A DNA stretch of 64,000 bases from Endomychus coccineus (lineage: Eukaryota; Arthropoda; Insecta; Coleoptera; Endomychidae). Below, piece by piece: positions 33,596-44,769 of this stretch. The stretch spans positions 81,401,978 to 81,465,977 of the forward strand of contig OY294068.1 of the NCBI GenBank assembly GCA_958510875.1. Direction: 5' to 3'. Both the position numbers and the translations under genes were made by a program. Under the pieces are notes generated by a model that worked only from the letters and a program-made list of their open reading frames with translations, ran no database searches and was not told the origin of the DNA. Positions within the stretch are counted from its first letter, which is position 1. The number at the start of each line of letters is the position of its first letter.

Positions 33596-35457
33596 GTCAT
33601 TATGGTAACAACCATAAAGATAGGGACGGTAATAGCGATGAAGAAGTATTAAAAATGTGGAACAAGGCACACATGGTAAAATCTTGGAATCTCATCGAGT
33701 AGTCAATGTTCTGATAAAAATATAGTACTTGGTGTTATAATTATTCTATATATTTGGTATATAGTTTTTAATAGTTTGTAAAAGTCTTATGTATTTCTTC
33801 AACTGATAAATTTCTTCATCCTAGCGTTAACTAACTTTCACAGAAACCCACATCAGAAATAACAGCCAATACCACACCAGAAATAAGCAATTCAATTTAC
33901 CGATATTGAAACGGAAAAAAGGTTCCGCATTCTTATTTCGAAAATATTCATCCCTGTTGACGTGAAATCATCCAAATCGAAGCACACATTCAAAAAAAGA
34001 TGTAAGATATTCATATTGATCTTATCTATAAACATCATCCGTAATACAATATTAACTACAAGAAATAGAATAGAAAATGACCTTTTATTATCTAGCAAGT
34101 TAACAGTAGTGCTAACTAGTTAGTCAACACGCATTCTGTGAGTCTCTCCAACAAAGATAAAAACCCGTTATTACTGAGCAAATATAATACAAAATTTATT
34201 ACCAAATAGTAAAGTGCTTCATATTTGAGGTAGACTTTTACCTGGCCGGAAAGTCTTCAAACTACCACTAAATCAGTAATTAGATCAAAATATAACCCAT
34301 ATACTATTGTCTAAAACAGTGAACACATACATTTTGTGACTGGAAAAATAATCCGAATAATCTGAAAGGACATCATACACAGCAACTCTCACAAAGAATA
34401 TACGCAGCAATACGAGCAAACGGGAAAACGTTTAAAGAAACTATCCAGGAAGCTGGAAGATATATTAAATAAACAAACCTAGGAAATTTAACTAAAGACT
34501 AAAGTAATAAAAACAAGAGTTCGAATACGAAGTAACAACTGCCTTAAATAAAACAAATAAATCCACTAAACTATAAAAATTAAATACAAAGAGCTGCAAA
34601 AGAAGAACATTGGACTAGAGAGAAATGTCCGTAAAAGTAATATCGTCATATTAAGGACCAAAATATCACGGATAATGTTATCGAAAAATTGAGACAAGTC
34701 ACTGAAGATCGATATGAAAATTACATAAATGATCCATACATCAAAGGATATCCAAAATAATATAATACATCTACAATTTTTGTAATCGTATAATCTTATA
34801 TTTTTTAGGGATATTGAAATTCTATCTTGATTTCTCGTTGATTATATTAGCCATAGTCGCAGAAATGTAACTTGTCTTGTTACTTCTTAGTTGCCTCATA
34901 TATTGGCAAATTTTCTCTAGATGGATTGGAAATAACAATAAAGAATTTGCTTCAGTTGCTTCCCGAAATATTTTATGAGTATTAGGTTTGATATTATCTA
35001 CAGTACTTTCTATACTAGATAAAAAATCTTAAAAATCATTCGCTATTTCATCACTATTTTTATATTAATACCATCACAACTTTTTATTGAATAAATGATA
35101 TTCGTTCGACGGTTATTCTTACAGCACAATTCTTTTGTGATGTGCCAAATTTTTTGTTTGGACAAGATTCGTTATTATTGATTTTTTCTTAAAAGTTTTA
35201 ATTCAATGCATTACTAAGTTCATGACGATATACATTATATGCATTTTTATTTCTAAATTTTATGGATATTCAAATACTCAACTATAAATTTTATCTCTTT
35301 TATTGGTCCTCACAATTAGTTTGTCAGTGATCTAATATTTCCTTTTTATATAATTGTGTTTAAACCTAATAGTTACAGGCATCAATATGTTTTGATATAA
35401 TTTACAAATTTCAAAAATTCAATTGTGCAAGTCGTTACTTTGTGATAGTTTATCATT
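33596..35457. other. Non-coding, nothing recognised
   Basis: Very AT-rich; short frames only. Some stretches (34.3-34.7 kb) have long A runs on the plus strand, as in decayed coding sequence, but nothing could be named. Confidence 0.5.
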
Positions 35458-35513
35458 TTAACGAAATAATAGATAGAACTACTTTGTTTTACTATCACTG
35501 ATATTTAATATAG

Positions 35514-35556
35514 TCGTTACTATAGTTTCAACACTAAACGTGTCATCTTCAGACAG
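35514..35556 (-). ncRNA. Hammerhead ribozyme motif in the inverted Penelope 5' arm
   Basis: Reverse-strand copy of the motif at 37207-37249. CUGAAGA (rc of 35546-35552), stem II, GAAA (rc of 35526-35529), the UAUA loop and GUA site are unchanged, but stem I is weaker (UGU with ACG, one wobble) because TTTTTCGT has become TTTTCTGT. Confidence 0.6.
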
Positions 35557-35596
35557 AAAATGAATTTAACAAATATTATATCTACTATTATATAGG

Positions 35597-37027
35597 TTGA
35601 AGAAGGATTCTTCTTTACGCTATCATGCTCCCAGATCCGCTACGGCCAAAAAAGTTTTGAAAACAACGAAAATACTATGGTTAAAGGAAGAAAACAATAT
35701 ATCTCATTTCAAACCCAAATTTGCAGTAAAAAACTCTGTTGAACTCGCAAATTCGATAAAAGCAAAAAAAAAAATTATACCTAACACCGGTATGTTGATA
35801 TCCTTTGACGTTTCTGATATGTGTTCAAATATCCCTCCCATTGAATGTCAAAATTTAATCACAAATATCTTAGAAAAGTCACATATTAATCCTTTGATAA
35901 AATCAGAAATAGAACAGGCATTTGATTTATGCCTCAGTCAAAATTACTGTCAGTTTAATAACAAATTTTATACTCAAAATAACGGATTAGCTAGGTTCTC
36001 CATTAAGTTCACTTCTCGCAGATATTCTTATATCTCACATAGAAGATACTATAATGAGTTCTGCCATAACTAAAAAACATATTCAATTCTGGCACAGATA
36101 CGTAGACGATATTTTAGCCCTCTTTAAAGGTACACCTAGACAATTAGATGTTTTCTTATAATTCATCAATAATATTCATTTCAACATAAAAATTACATAG
36201 AGACAGAAAAGAATCACAAAATAAATTCCTTACACTTAACATTATTACATCATAATAATAGCATCTCATTCGACATTCACAGAAAACCTACTTCCACAGA
36301 TATAGTAATTTGTACCTATTCACATAGCCCCTATAGTCATAAGCTAGCTGCTTTTCATTCAATGATACATAGAGCCTTTTCCCTTCCCTTATCTCAAGAA
36401 TGTCAGTAAAGAACTAGATATAATTAAAGTCATTGCTACAAATAACGGTTTCGGTCCTCCAGTAGTTCCTAAATTAATAAATAGAAGAAGACAAAAATTT
36501 ATTTACAATAGCATTTATCCCTTCATAAAATACAAAGATAACTCATTAAAATATGTTTCTTTAACTTATTTTGGTCCTATAAGCGAAAAAATTGCTAACA
36601 TGTTATCCCATCATAACCTGACCATCAGCTTTAAACCCTCAAACAAATTATCTCATATTCTGTTCAATGCGAAAGATAAAACTGACAAATTTAAATAACC
36701 CGGAGCTTATAAACTAACTTGTTCAGAGTGTGATAGTTTTTACATAGGTAGATCTTGCCGTAACATAGCAGTTAGATATAAAGAACATTTTCGTTCCTTT
36801 AAAAATAATAAAACCGATTCTTCATTTGCAAATCATATTTTAGAAACAGGCCATACCTTTCCTAATTTGAATAACGTCCAAATTTTACATAGTCAAGATA
36901 AAATTTCAAAACTAAATATATTAGATTCAATGGAAATTTTCAAAGGAATGAAGATGTATGATAATAAGATCCTAAACGATCAACTAGATTTATATTACAG
37001 TAATCTCTTCAATGTATTAATAACCTG
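35597..37027 (+). pseudogene. Penelope-like RT and GIY-YIG endonuclease, broken
   Basis: The first 158 residues include the linker TAKKVLKTTKILWLKEENN, RT motif A LISFDVSDMCSNIP (about residues 68-81) and FNNKFYTQNNGLA. A frame change near 36000 replaces the expected LSPLLADIF block. Motif C is HRYVDDILALF, YVDD at 36099-36110. After further stops, LDIIKVIATNNGFGPPVVPK and KYVSLTYFGPI follow. The GIY-YIG nuclease, which nicks target DNA for this class, is GAYKLTCSECDSFYIGRSC, RNIAVRYKEHFRSF and FANHILETGHTFPNL (36702-36870), with the first glycine-isoleucine-tyrosine replaced by GAY. The end is near LDLYYSNLFNVLIT and TGA at 37026. Several stops and shifts; not functional. Confidence 0.88.
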
Positions 37028-37206
37028 ATTTTAGTATTTAAAGTCCGTTAGTAAATATACCCGCAGCGCTAAGGTCCTCACGGAATTACCTAATCACCTT
37101 ACCCTTCTCTGGTTTTTCCTAGAACTATTCCCTATAGCCATAAAATTTGTTTGCAAACCTTCTTTAACCTATATATAGTAGATATTATATTTGTTAAATT
37201 CATTTT

Positions 37207-37249
37207 TCGTCTGAAGATGACACGTTTAGTGTTGAAACTATAGTAACGA
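37207..37249 (+). ncRNA. Hammerhead ribozyme motif in the Penelope 3' arm
   Basis: All core elements of a type I hammerhead are present in order: stem I UCGU (37207-37210) with ACGA (37246-37249); core CUGAAGA (37211-37217); stem II ACAC/GUGU closing a GUUUA loop; GAAA (37234-37237); a minimal stem III (A-U, C-G) with loop UAUA; and cleavage triplet GUA (37243-37245). Hammerheads of this minimal kind, with very short stem III, are known from Penelope-like elements and often act as dimers. Here the element supplies the expected context. Activity is inference. Confidence 0.7.
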
Positions 37250-37306
37250 CTATATTAAATATCAGTGATAGTAAAACAGAGTAGTTTTATTTATTATTTC
37301 GTTGAA

Positions 37307-39835
37307 AATTTACAAATTTATTCATTGGCATTACCGCTCCTATATTATCCTAGGATTTGATTTGAGGTATTTATTATCATTTGTATAGCGACTGCATAGT
37401 TATCAGTAATATTAGACTGTCTACCACAGACTTGACAAAAATATGGTCTAAACAAGATCTGATATTACTGCTGAATGGAGAATATTCAAGTATTCTTGAC
37501 AGATTTCGTTCTGCTTTAGCTCATGTCTAAATGTATTTATCATTTAACAACTATTCTTCAATTCAATCGAATTGAAACAAACAAATTACTTCACGATTCT
37601 CAGAAAATATGATGAAATAATCGTATATGTTGAAAAAAAAAGACTAAACAAAAACTTCCCTAAAGGTCAGTAAAGGTTCCAATTTTACGGAAAAATTCTG
37701 ACTGATGCCGCAAAATATTATCTTGGAGGCGCAATGTTCTGCTCTCATGTGATTCTTATATAAATATACGTAGAAGATAATTCACAGTACATAGCATACA
37801 CCATTTGAATTTTAAAATTATTTCCGTTTCTGATTGATATTCATTTTGGTTGTCAGGGCCTTCTGAGACTCAATTATTGAACATAGAAATACCTAATACA
37901 GGTGACAGTTGCCGAATTACGTCCCGTGGTCATTTTTAAATTTATATTATATTTATTTTATTTATAACTTAAAAATCTTAATTTTATATGCTATGTACTG
38001 TGAATAGAGTATATGGGGGTCAAATTCGAAGTCAACTAACGATTTTGTTAGATTATAGTAAAATGTTTACTATAAAATTAAAGTTATCTTTAAAATTGTT
38101 TTGTAGTAGAATGACAAATATTTAATATACAGAATAGTAGATTTAATTTACTCCTAGGAGAGTTCAGGAATAATTTTCTAAACCTATATCTTAATATAAC
38201 CTAAGAGAACATATGTATTTCCAAGCGGTGATTCTAGGTTAGTAGGTGATTTGTGAGTCTATTATTAAATACAATATCATCAACTGAACACATTCATATA
38301 AGAGAACTCCAAGCGGCAACAATGGGTTAGTAGGTTATTTGTGTGGCACCAATTATGAATTTCCAATACCACATGAAATATTGATGATTGGAATTAGAGA
38401 TATTAATGAATTTGGAATTAATTTCGTAAAAGCGGTATCAAGAAAATCTTACCAAAATTAAGTTTAATATAGTTAAATGTCAGTATTTATGTATTTTATC
38501 AGCAAGCCTTTAGTTAATTGAAAACTTTCATGGAACAGTTTTTCTTACATTTTTAAGAAAATTCTTCCACGAGACGCAACTCTGCATAATATTTCTGTTT
38601 GCCGATTTGATTACATTTATCGTAACATCTTGCGGCATCTTATTATCTATATTTCAAATATTAACGGAATAATTTTTCGTGTATTTTTACACAAGTTTTC
38701 ATGCAGAATATTCATAGATATATTCTCTGCGAAAAATTGATAGATATTGTTTATTCATGATCTTTTTCACAGCGACCCTATAGCGGTTACAATGGAATTT
38801 CAATTTATTTGATACATAAATACTTTTCATCTCATGAATTTATAGCTTCAGATGGATATTCCCTGAAATATGTATAACCAGAAATAAACAATTCGCAAAA
38901 GAGCAGTTAATTATTTACAAATATTTATATTATTTGTTTCGAATTCAATTCTCTGAACTTTACCCTTCACATTAGCATGTTTGTTTGTATACCTTCGATT
39001 GGAATAATATATGAATCTAATGACACATTACACATACATATTCAGTGCCCAATCCATCCAAATCATATTGAATGACTAACTAACTTTATAGAACAAACCA
39101 TGGATTTGAAAGTGAAACGTTCCGAAACGCAATTAAATACTGGATATTTCTGTTATCACAGACTGTGATATGCAAAATTTTACTGATACAATTTCGAATG
39201 TTTATTTGATAAACACGGTCGACGTTGCATTTCATTTCGAGAGGCATCGAAAATATTTGCTCAAAAAATTAACATGCTCACAATTTATAATGAAATTGTC
39301 CCAGTAGCTAACTTAGCTATTGTTGAATTTTTATTTCAGCTTGTTGTTCGATTTTCTTGTACAGTGTACCATTTTATCACGAATACCAGTTGTTAATTTC
39401 TATTGAACAAGCGTACCTATGTAATTGTTGAAGTGTGGCATACCAGCAACTTTGGAAATAAGTTTTACAAGAACATGATAATATCATGCAAGGGAAACTC
39501 GAATTTGAATAATGCTTCACTTGGTTCATACTTTTTCATATACACCCAGAAAGTAATGTGAAGGCATAATAATTAAACTCAAAATGTTGATGATTCTTTA
39601 TATATATATTACTCAAAGTCAATTCAAACTAACCAAAATGTATTTTCTGTATCAGGGTATAAAAAATCATTCAACAGATTCTTTGATTTTACTTTTAACC
39701 AGGCATTTCAATGCTTGCGTGACTCAAAATTGTCGCAACCGAGCCGGAGTAGTTATCAATAACATGAAATGTTTAATGTGAATTATTGGCCTGAGGAACT
39801 ATTCTCCTACTTTACTGTGTTTACCGTGTAGGGTA
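37307..39835. other. Non-coding, nothing recognised
   Basis: AT-rich. CCAAGCGG then GGTTAGTAGGT occurs near 38222 and again near 38311, about 90 bases apart, and CCAAGCGGCAACGTTATCG near 53548 is similar; this may be a minor repeat. Confidence 0.5.
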
Positions 39836-39942
39836 AATATAATTTTTACTTCCCTCGCCGTACGTAGTGTAGGGAAGTAATGTAAACGACCCATATCGGT
39901 AATATCCGTTTTGAGCCTTTCTGAATCAATCATCATCATCTT
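39836..39942 (+). repeat. Dispersed repeat DR1, copy 3, 5' part with palindromic head
   Basis: Begins with the imperfect palindrome ACTTCCCTCGCCGTACG and TAGTGTAGGGAAGT (39848-39878), then TATCCGTTTTGAGCCTTTCTG. It is cut at 39942 by a LINE fragment and resumes at 40473. Confidence 0.75.
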
Positions 39943-40472
39943 TTGAGGGGAGGAGGCTTAGCCTCCAAATGCACTTAGACCACTTAGTTGGGCTCATTGC
40001 GCTCCCCGTGGTCAGAAGCCTATTCTATTCTAGCAGGTTTGTGACTCAGAATATTGCCAACGCAGGCTTTCATAAGTTCTTCTGGAAGCAGTTTCCATCT
40101 CCGAAGTGAAGGTGCCAGGGGGTAGCCAATGCACGGCGTTCCAACAGGATGTGAGGGGCAGTTTCTTCCGCCTCTCTGCATTTCCTACATATAGGATTAT
40201 CTGCGATGTCCATACTATGAAGATGTTTTTCCAGACGACAATGACCGGTTAGGATTCCATTCATCTCTCTGATGTCCTTTCTGTTCAGAGAAAGGAGTTT
40301 CTTTGAGAGCCTAGGCACATGCTCTTTGATAAAGAGCTTGGACTGCCTCATGCGTGGATATTCTCGCCACAGTTCAGAACACTCTTTGTTCAGAAAGGCG
40401 AAACTCCTCACGCAATTTGATCGCCCTGGCCTTTCTATTTCCTTCAACTCCACTGTGACCAGAGACCCAGAT
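39943..40472 (-). pseudogene. LINE 3' end with C-terminal zinc knuckle, inserted in DR1
   Basis: On the minus strand the frame gives the C-terminal region of a jockey/R1/I-group LINE protein: SLNRKDIREMNGILTGHCRL, EKHLHSMDIADNPICRKCRE and EETAPHILLERRAL. CRKC with the following H resembles the C-terminal cysteine-histidine knuckle (the last cysteine is replaced by arginine here), next to the end of an RNase H-like domain. It ends in a stop after FQKNL (40070), then a 3' UTR and a (GAT)n tail near 39943-39953. The 5' end is truncated at about 40472. The insertion splits DR1 copy 3, so it is younger than that copy. Confidence 0.8.
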
Positions 40473-40800
40473 TTTTAAAATGTTGTTTCTATGTGCTTGT
40501 GTATGTATGTAGATAAATCACAGTAGAGACGATTACGCTCTTGCTATTGGTCGTACGAATTTGACAATGCAAATCGAAGTGGTGAAAATGGGGACTGTAT
40601 TGTTTTTGGGCACGAGAGGACCCTTGCAATTGGGTCTTTTGTCGTCCATTTCAGTTTTTACAAATGGAATATCTATGGTGATGAATCATGATGACCACAG
40701 TTTTTTCTGGTTATAATTCTATATCACAATCATACAGTTAACCTGCAGAAGTGTACAAAACTAATGATTTCAAATTTAATAAATGACGCCATCGAAGTAA
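40473..40800 (+). repeat. Dispersed repeat DR1, copy 3, 3' part
   Basis: Continues DR1 past the LINE: TGTGCTTGTGTATGTATGTA, GAGACGATTACG, TATTGGTCGTACGAATTTG, GGTGAAAATGGGGACTGTAT, TTCTGGTTATAA and AACCTGCAGAAGTGTAC. The best preserved core of the family in this window. Confidence 0.8.
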
Positions 40801-41219
40801 AGGCGTCACAATTTTCTGTTTTGTTCATGAACCATAGTTGCTTCATATTAAGATTACATAAATTAGTCACTTTTTGGTATCATGGAAGTAAGGTTGAAAG
40901 TACTTCATGTCAAAGATTTCGAGAGTTCACCTGACAGCAAAATATTTTAATAATCCATAGAGTATAAAAGTTAGAATTGCAAAATACATATGTTCAATAT
41001 GTTACTTATTGGACTAGTGAATACAACTATGCATTTAACTCGTAGTCCAAAAACGAAAAATTATGCCAACGAAAGGAGGGTGAGAGACATTAGTGATCTA
41101 CTGATCAGTTGATCAATCAATGAAACCAACGATTCGAACATAAATTAAATGTGTTTTCAATAGAAGGAGTCACATATTATATAGCACGTAGAATTGTCAC
41201 TTTACTTTAAATCAAATTT
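40801..41219. other. Non-coding, nothing recognised
   Basis: No supported feature. Confidence 0.5.
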
Positions 41220-41350
41220 CTTGGTCGATTCATCTTACATAGGACTGAGAACCGAGATCTTGGGACCTAACCTCCCTAGACTTTTTTCTCTGGGGCCATT
41301 CATTGGAGGAGATTAAAACCAATAAATTGTTTCTTTATGGGAACCCATAA
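41220..41350 (+). pseudogene. Mariner/Tc1-like transposase, third-catalytic-residue block
   Basis: From 41262 the frame reads RSWDLTSLDFFLWGHSLEEI, the conserved R-S-P-D-L-x-x-x-D-F-F-L-W-G block near the third catalytic aspartate, with P changed to W. A weaker upstream match (FLGRFILHRTENR) fits the WIGRGGP region. Only this small piece survives. Confidence 0.7.
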
Positions 41351-42984
41351 GAACAACTTTTTTAAATGCAGTTATCATGTCAGCTGAATCGTTGACATCA
41401 GTATTTCATACATAACAGCTGTCTGTACTTTATACTGAAGGGAATTCACTGCTCATGTTGCCAATATTTGTATTTTAATCAGAAAATAATTCCAATGTTT
41501 AACCTTTACATGGTTAAGAAAAACCAACTTGGGATATTAAAGATTTTTTTCTCAAGAAAATGCCTGTTCCGAACATAGTATGGTTAGGCCATACTTTTTC
41601 CTACACTGTATGTTTAATTCTGTCTGAAACCTACACATATTAGTTTCCTTAGATTTTAAGTTCGGTTTCATCAAACGACTTCCAGAACTTTATGAAATAT
41701 TGTAAGTGTTCAATTTTATAGGGTCTTGGAGAAGTGCGACATAACGGAGATAGAGTCTTTGAAGATTGTTGATGAATGCATTGGAATTTCTAGTAGAATC
41801 CTTTGAGCTGAGGTAAGTGTATCGAAGATAAATATTTTGTTGGTAATTTTTGTTTTATGTGTTCGATTTCGTTGTGCGGTATGAATTAAATAAGGTTTGA
41901 ACACTTTAATATTTGATCCAGAATGTTTCTAAATAATTATATAGAATTATATATAATTCTATTTACATCGGGTGTAACAGAAATATTTTATTTCATATTT
42001 TACTTCTCTTATGTAGTAATTTTTCTATATTTCCACCATTTCCGCTATAATTGAGATAATTCTACCCAAGTTAAGCCAATATGAATGGCGTAGGCATAAC
42101 CTTCCTTATCTTTGAAACTAAATCTCTCTGTAGCTCCAAAAAAGTAAAAAAAAAATATTTATAACAATATTAATGATAATAATAACTAATAGAATGAATG
42201 TAAATTCTCATACGATTCTAATCCTGAAACTGAAGAACATAAATCTGTAATACTAATATAGCTCTATGTATGTATATGAATGCTGAATCGATATTCTATT
42301 TTTGGTCAACTTTTTAGGACATCGAACAGGTGACAACAAATTAGTATTTAAAATTATTTAAAAAAATATTTATTCATTCCTTTATCTGTAGCCATAAAAT
42401 ACAGACCGAATTAGCGAATGAACAAATTGTAACCAGTGGCACTTTAAGGATATAAACTACAAAGCATTAAGGAACAGTGAATAATAAATTATGAAGAAAT
42501 ACTAGTTCTAAGTGTTCAACTATTCTAAGGAGTTTGAAAATTGTATTACCTTAATTTTGAAAAAAATTAATTCAAAGGATTATCACTTCTGATTAGATAA
42601 ATGACATTGTTGGAGATTGAAAAATATTCTATATTCAACTTTGAAAGAACGAGATAATAAGATCATGAATAACAATTAGAATGTCACACAAATCCCCATG
42701 CATGCATTACCATTATTGCTATGTATCGTAGTGGTTAAAAAATCGAACAAACCTGAACGAAAGAACTGACATATCTAATTTTTATCATTCGCATATACGG
42801 TTTAGAGGAACATTTCAAGGCCAATTATATCATCCAAAAACGAAAGCACCAAGAACAGATATGAAAAGATAGATATTTCACTTTCCCCGATTATTGAATT
42901 TTATTTTTAATTTTCAATATTGTTGAGTTTGAGACTCAACAGATTCTTGATATAGAAATCAGCCTAAATGATTTTTTTTTTATT
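41351..42984. other. Non-coding, nothing recognised
   Basis: AT-rich with short frames only; (TATA) and poly-A-like runs near 41940 and 42140. Confidence 0.5.
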
Positions 42985-43053
42985 TTTACTTTCCTCACTA
43001 TACGTGGTATATAGTGTAAGGGAAATATTGTAATCCTAGCAAAAAAATGTATG

Positions 43054-43085
<32 letters not shown>

Positions 43086-43130
43086 TGCATTCGTGGGCGT
43101 GTGCGTGTGTATGTATATATATATAACAAT
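42985..43130 (+). repeat. Dispersed repeat DR1 head with GT/GTGC microsatellite
   Basis: The DR1 head ACTTTCCTCACTATACGTGG, then TATAGTGTAAGGGAAATATT (about 42989-43030) and AATCCTAGCAAAAAAATGTA runs into a microsatellite (43049-43130) of GT units, then five GTGC units, then GTGTGC and TA units. The rest of DR1 is absent; either the microsatellite replaced it or the copy was cut there. Confidence 0.8.
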
Positions 43131-44259
43131 CTAAACGAATAAGAAGAACATTATTACGATAAAACTCTTTCTCGAGAATTTGATTCGGTTTTCAGAAGAA
43201 ACATAGCGTTCCCAGTTCCTTGCTATGATCTACCACCTGTAGACTTCTGTTCTTCCATAATATTGTGTATAAAAGTCTTGTTATCTAGATCGGAAGCGAA
43301 TCTGACAGTTTAATCTTAATATCCTTATTGTTATAAATTTTAGAACGTAAGAACGAACAACACAAATTTTATTCGTTCAAATTTGTATGATAAACGTAGA
43401 GATGTTTTCGAGCTCAATATCGGAAAATAAAATATGCGTTACATCAATTCACACTCGCTGGTGCTACACATCTTCCTATATTCCATTGCGAAAATATAAT
43501 TTACGCCAATGTCATAATGTTATTGGATTCACGTACTTGCTACTATTATTTTGAAGAGTCGCATTTGACATTAAGTTATCGGGTATGCATGTAGTTTCCT
43601 GAAGGACGCGCCCTATATGTTTCCTACGGATATTGAATTGAAAGAAAACTTCAAACAACAGGAAAATGCATGCATGATATATCGATTGTTTTCTGGTCAC
43701 TTTTCCAGGAATTACCTCTGTAACAATTTTTTTTCGATATCTGGTGGTGGCGAATAATTGCACCTTTTTGATACCTTGCAGTTTCAAACTAAGAGTCGTA
43801 TCTTTTAAACATAATTTTGGTACCTTGCCAGGCATTTGTGATAGAGAACTGGTATCTTAATTAAAATTAATTTTAGAAAACTAGGATATTTTGAACGAAA
43901 AATAATAATTACACTTATAGCCTTTCAAGCCAACTTGAACCCTCCTTGTAATCAAAATTAAATCAGTTTCAAAAGGTTTGACATCTAAACATGTCGATGA
44001 CATTTTCGCCATTAAAGATTTTAGATAATTGTCTTGTTCATTGATTAAATTTCCCTTTGAGCAAACGATATTAACAACAAATTAAGTTGAGAAACTCCAG
44101 CAAATAGCGTTGAACAATGGTTAAGACGAATCTTTTACTAATAATTTTTCTAAACAATAATGGATAATGATAACAACCAATTAATCAAATCAGACCTTCA
44201 AATAATTCAATAAAATTCAGAAATTTCACTTACCCTCAATAATTAATTCCATAATTATA
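43131..44259. other. Unassigned; one long minus-strand reading frame
   Basis: A 107-codon frame on the minus strand (43512-43835) has a plausible amino-acid composition (for example KKVQLFATTRYRKKIVTEV) but matches no family I recognise and has no clear splice sites. Otherwise nothing. Confidence 0.4.
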
Positions 44260-44640
44260 CTCTTCGCGACGAAGTCGGAAATGTATGATGCATTTTATAA
44301 ACCTAATTCTAGAATCGTTAAAAAAAGTCCTAGATCAAATATTCACCATAGTTTTTTTCATCGAATTTTAAGCAACTATGTCTGTCTGAATGTCCGTCAC
44401 GAAACTTGTCTACACGATAAATAAAAATAAAGGTCCTATCATACTTAAATTTAGACAAAAAATCGTTTGCTGTTTGGTGACAAATTCTATTGTTTTTCAG
44501 GGAAATCTTTTGATAACAACACCCATATCTGAAGGATTAAAAATTCAAACGAATCGTAACTCAAAGAATACATTAAATTGATTCAAAACATTTACAGTCA
44601 ATTAACGTTAATTTGAAACTGCTCCCACTCAGAAATAATT
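44260..44640 (+). repeat. Dispersed repeat DR2, single-unit copy
   Basis: Shares CGACGAAGTC-GGAA, GTCTGTCTG, TGTCCGTCA-GAAA, TTGTCTACACG, TCTATTGTTTTTCAGGGAAAT and GATTCAAAAC with the tandem copy at 47.77-48.44 kb, in the same order. It codes for nothing recognised. The ends are not defined by inverted repeats. Confidence 0.7.
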
Positions 44641-44696
44641 ATTTAAGTAAAATTAAATTTACACTGTATTTTAATAGTTTATAACAAACGGCGATG

Positions 44697-44750
44697 TGGC
44701 CTAGGGGCTACGTCACTCAGCTCTCACTCAACAGACTTGGGTTTGATTCC
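44697..44750 (+). other. tRNA-like Pol III promoter (A and B boxes), likely SINE head or tRNA relic
   Basis: TGGCCTAGGGG (44697-44707) fits the A box and GGTTTGATTCC (44740-44750) the B box of RNA polymerase III, at the spacing of a tRNA. The T stem (TGGG/CCCA) can form. The acceptor stem cannot: the 5' GGCGATG has no partner in the A/T-rich 3' side, so this is not a working tRNA gene. A tRNA-derived SINE head or a decayed tRNA are the likely explanations. Confidence 0.6.
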
Positions 44751-44769
44751 CAGAAAATTTGCTTAAAAA

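Larger units (their letters stand above)
35458..37306 (+). mobile_element. Penelope-like retroelement (family 1) with inverted ends
   Basis: A 1.85-kb element flanked by about 148-bp inverted copies (35458-35607 and 37158-37306) that pair almost base for base from AACGAAATAAT at the outer edge to GGTTGAAGAAGG at the inner edge. Between them is a shortened RT plus GIY-YIG coding region on the plus strand. Penelope-like elements often insert as partial tandem or head-to-head copies, leaving a terminal repeat inverted at one side. Both arms carry a hammerhead-ribozyme block. RT motifs upstream of motif A are missing, so the copy is 5'-truncated. Confidence 0.88.

Noticed and set aside
43512..43835. 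107-residue minus-strand frame as a gene
   Set aside because: Length and composition are suggestive, but no motif, homologue or splice context could be named; in a 64-kb window a frame of this size arises by chance.
44690..44765. A true tRNA gene
   Set aside because: The acceptor stem does not pair and the anticodon arm is poor; only the promoter-like boxes and T stem hold up.
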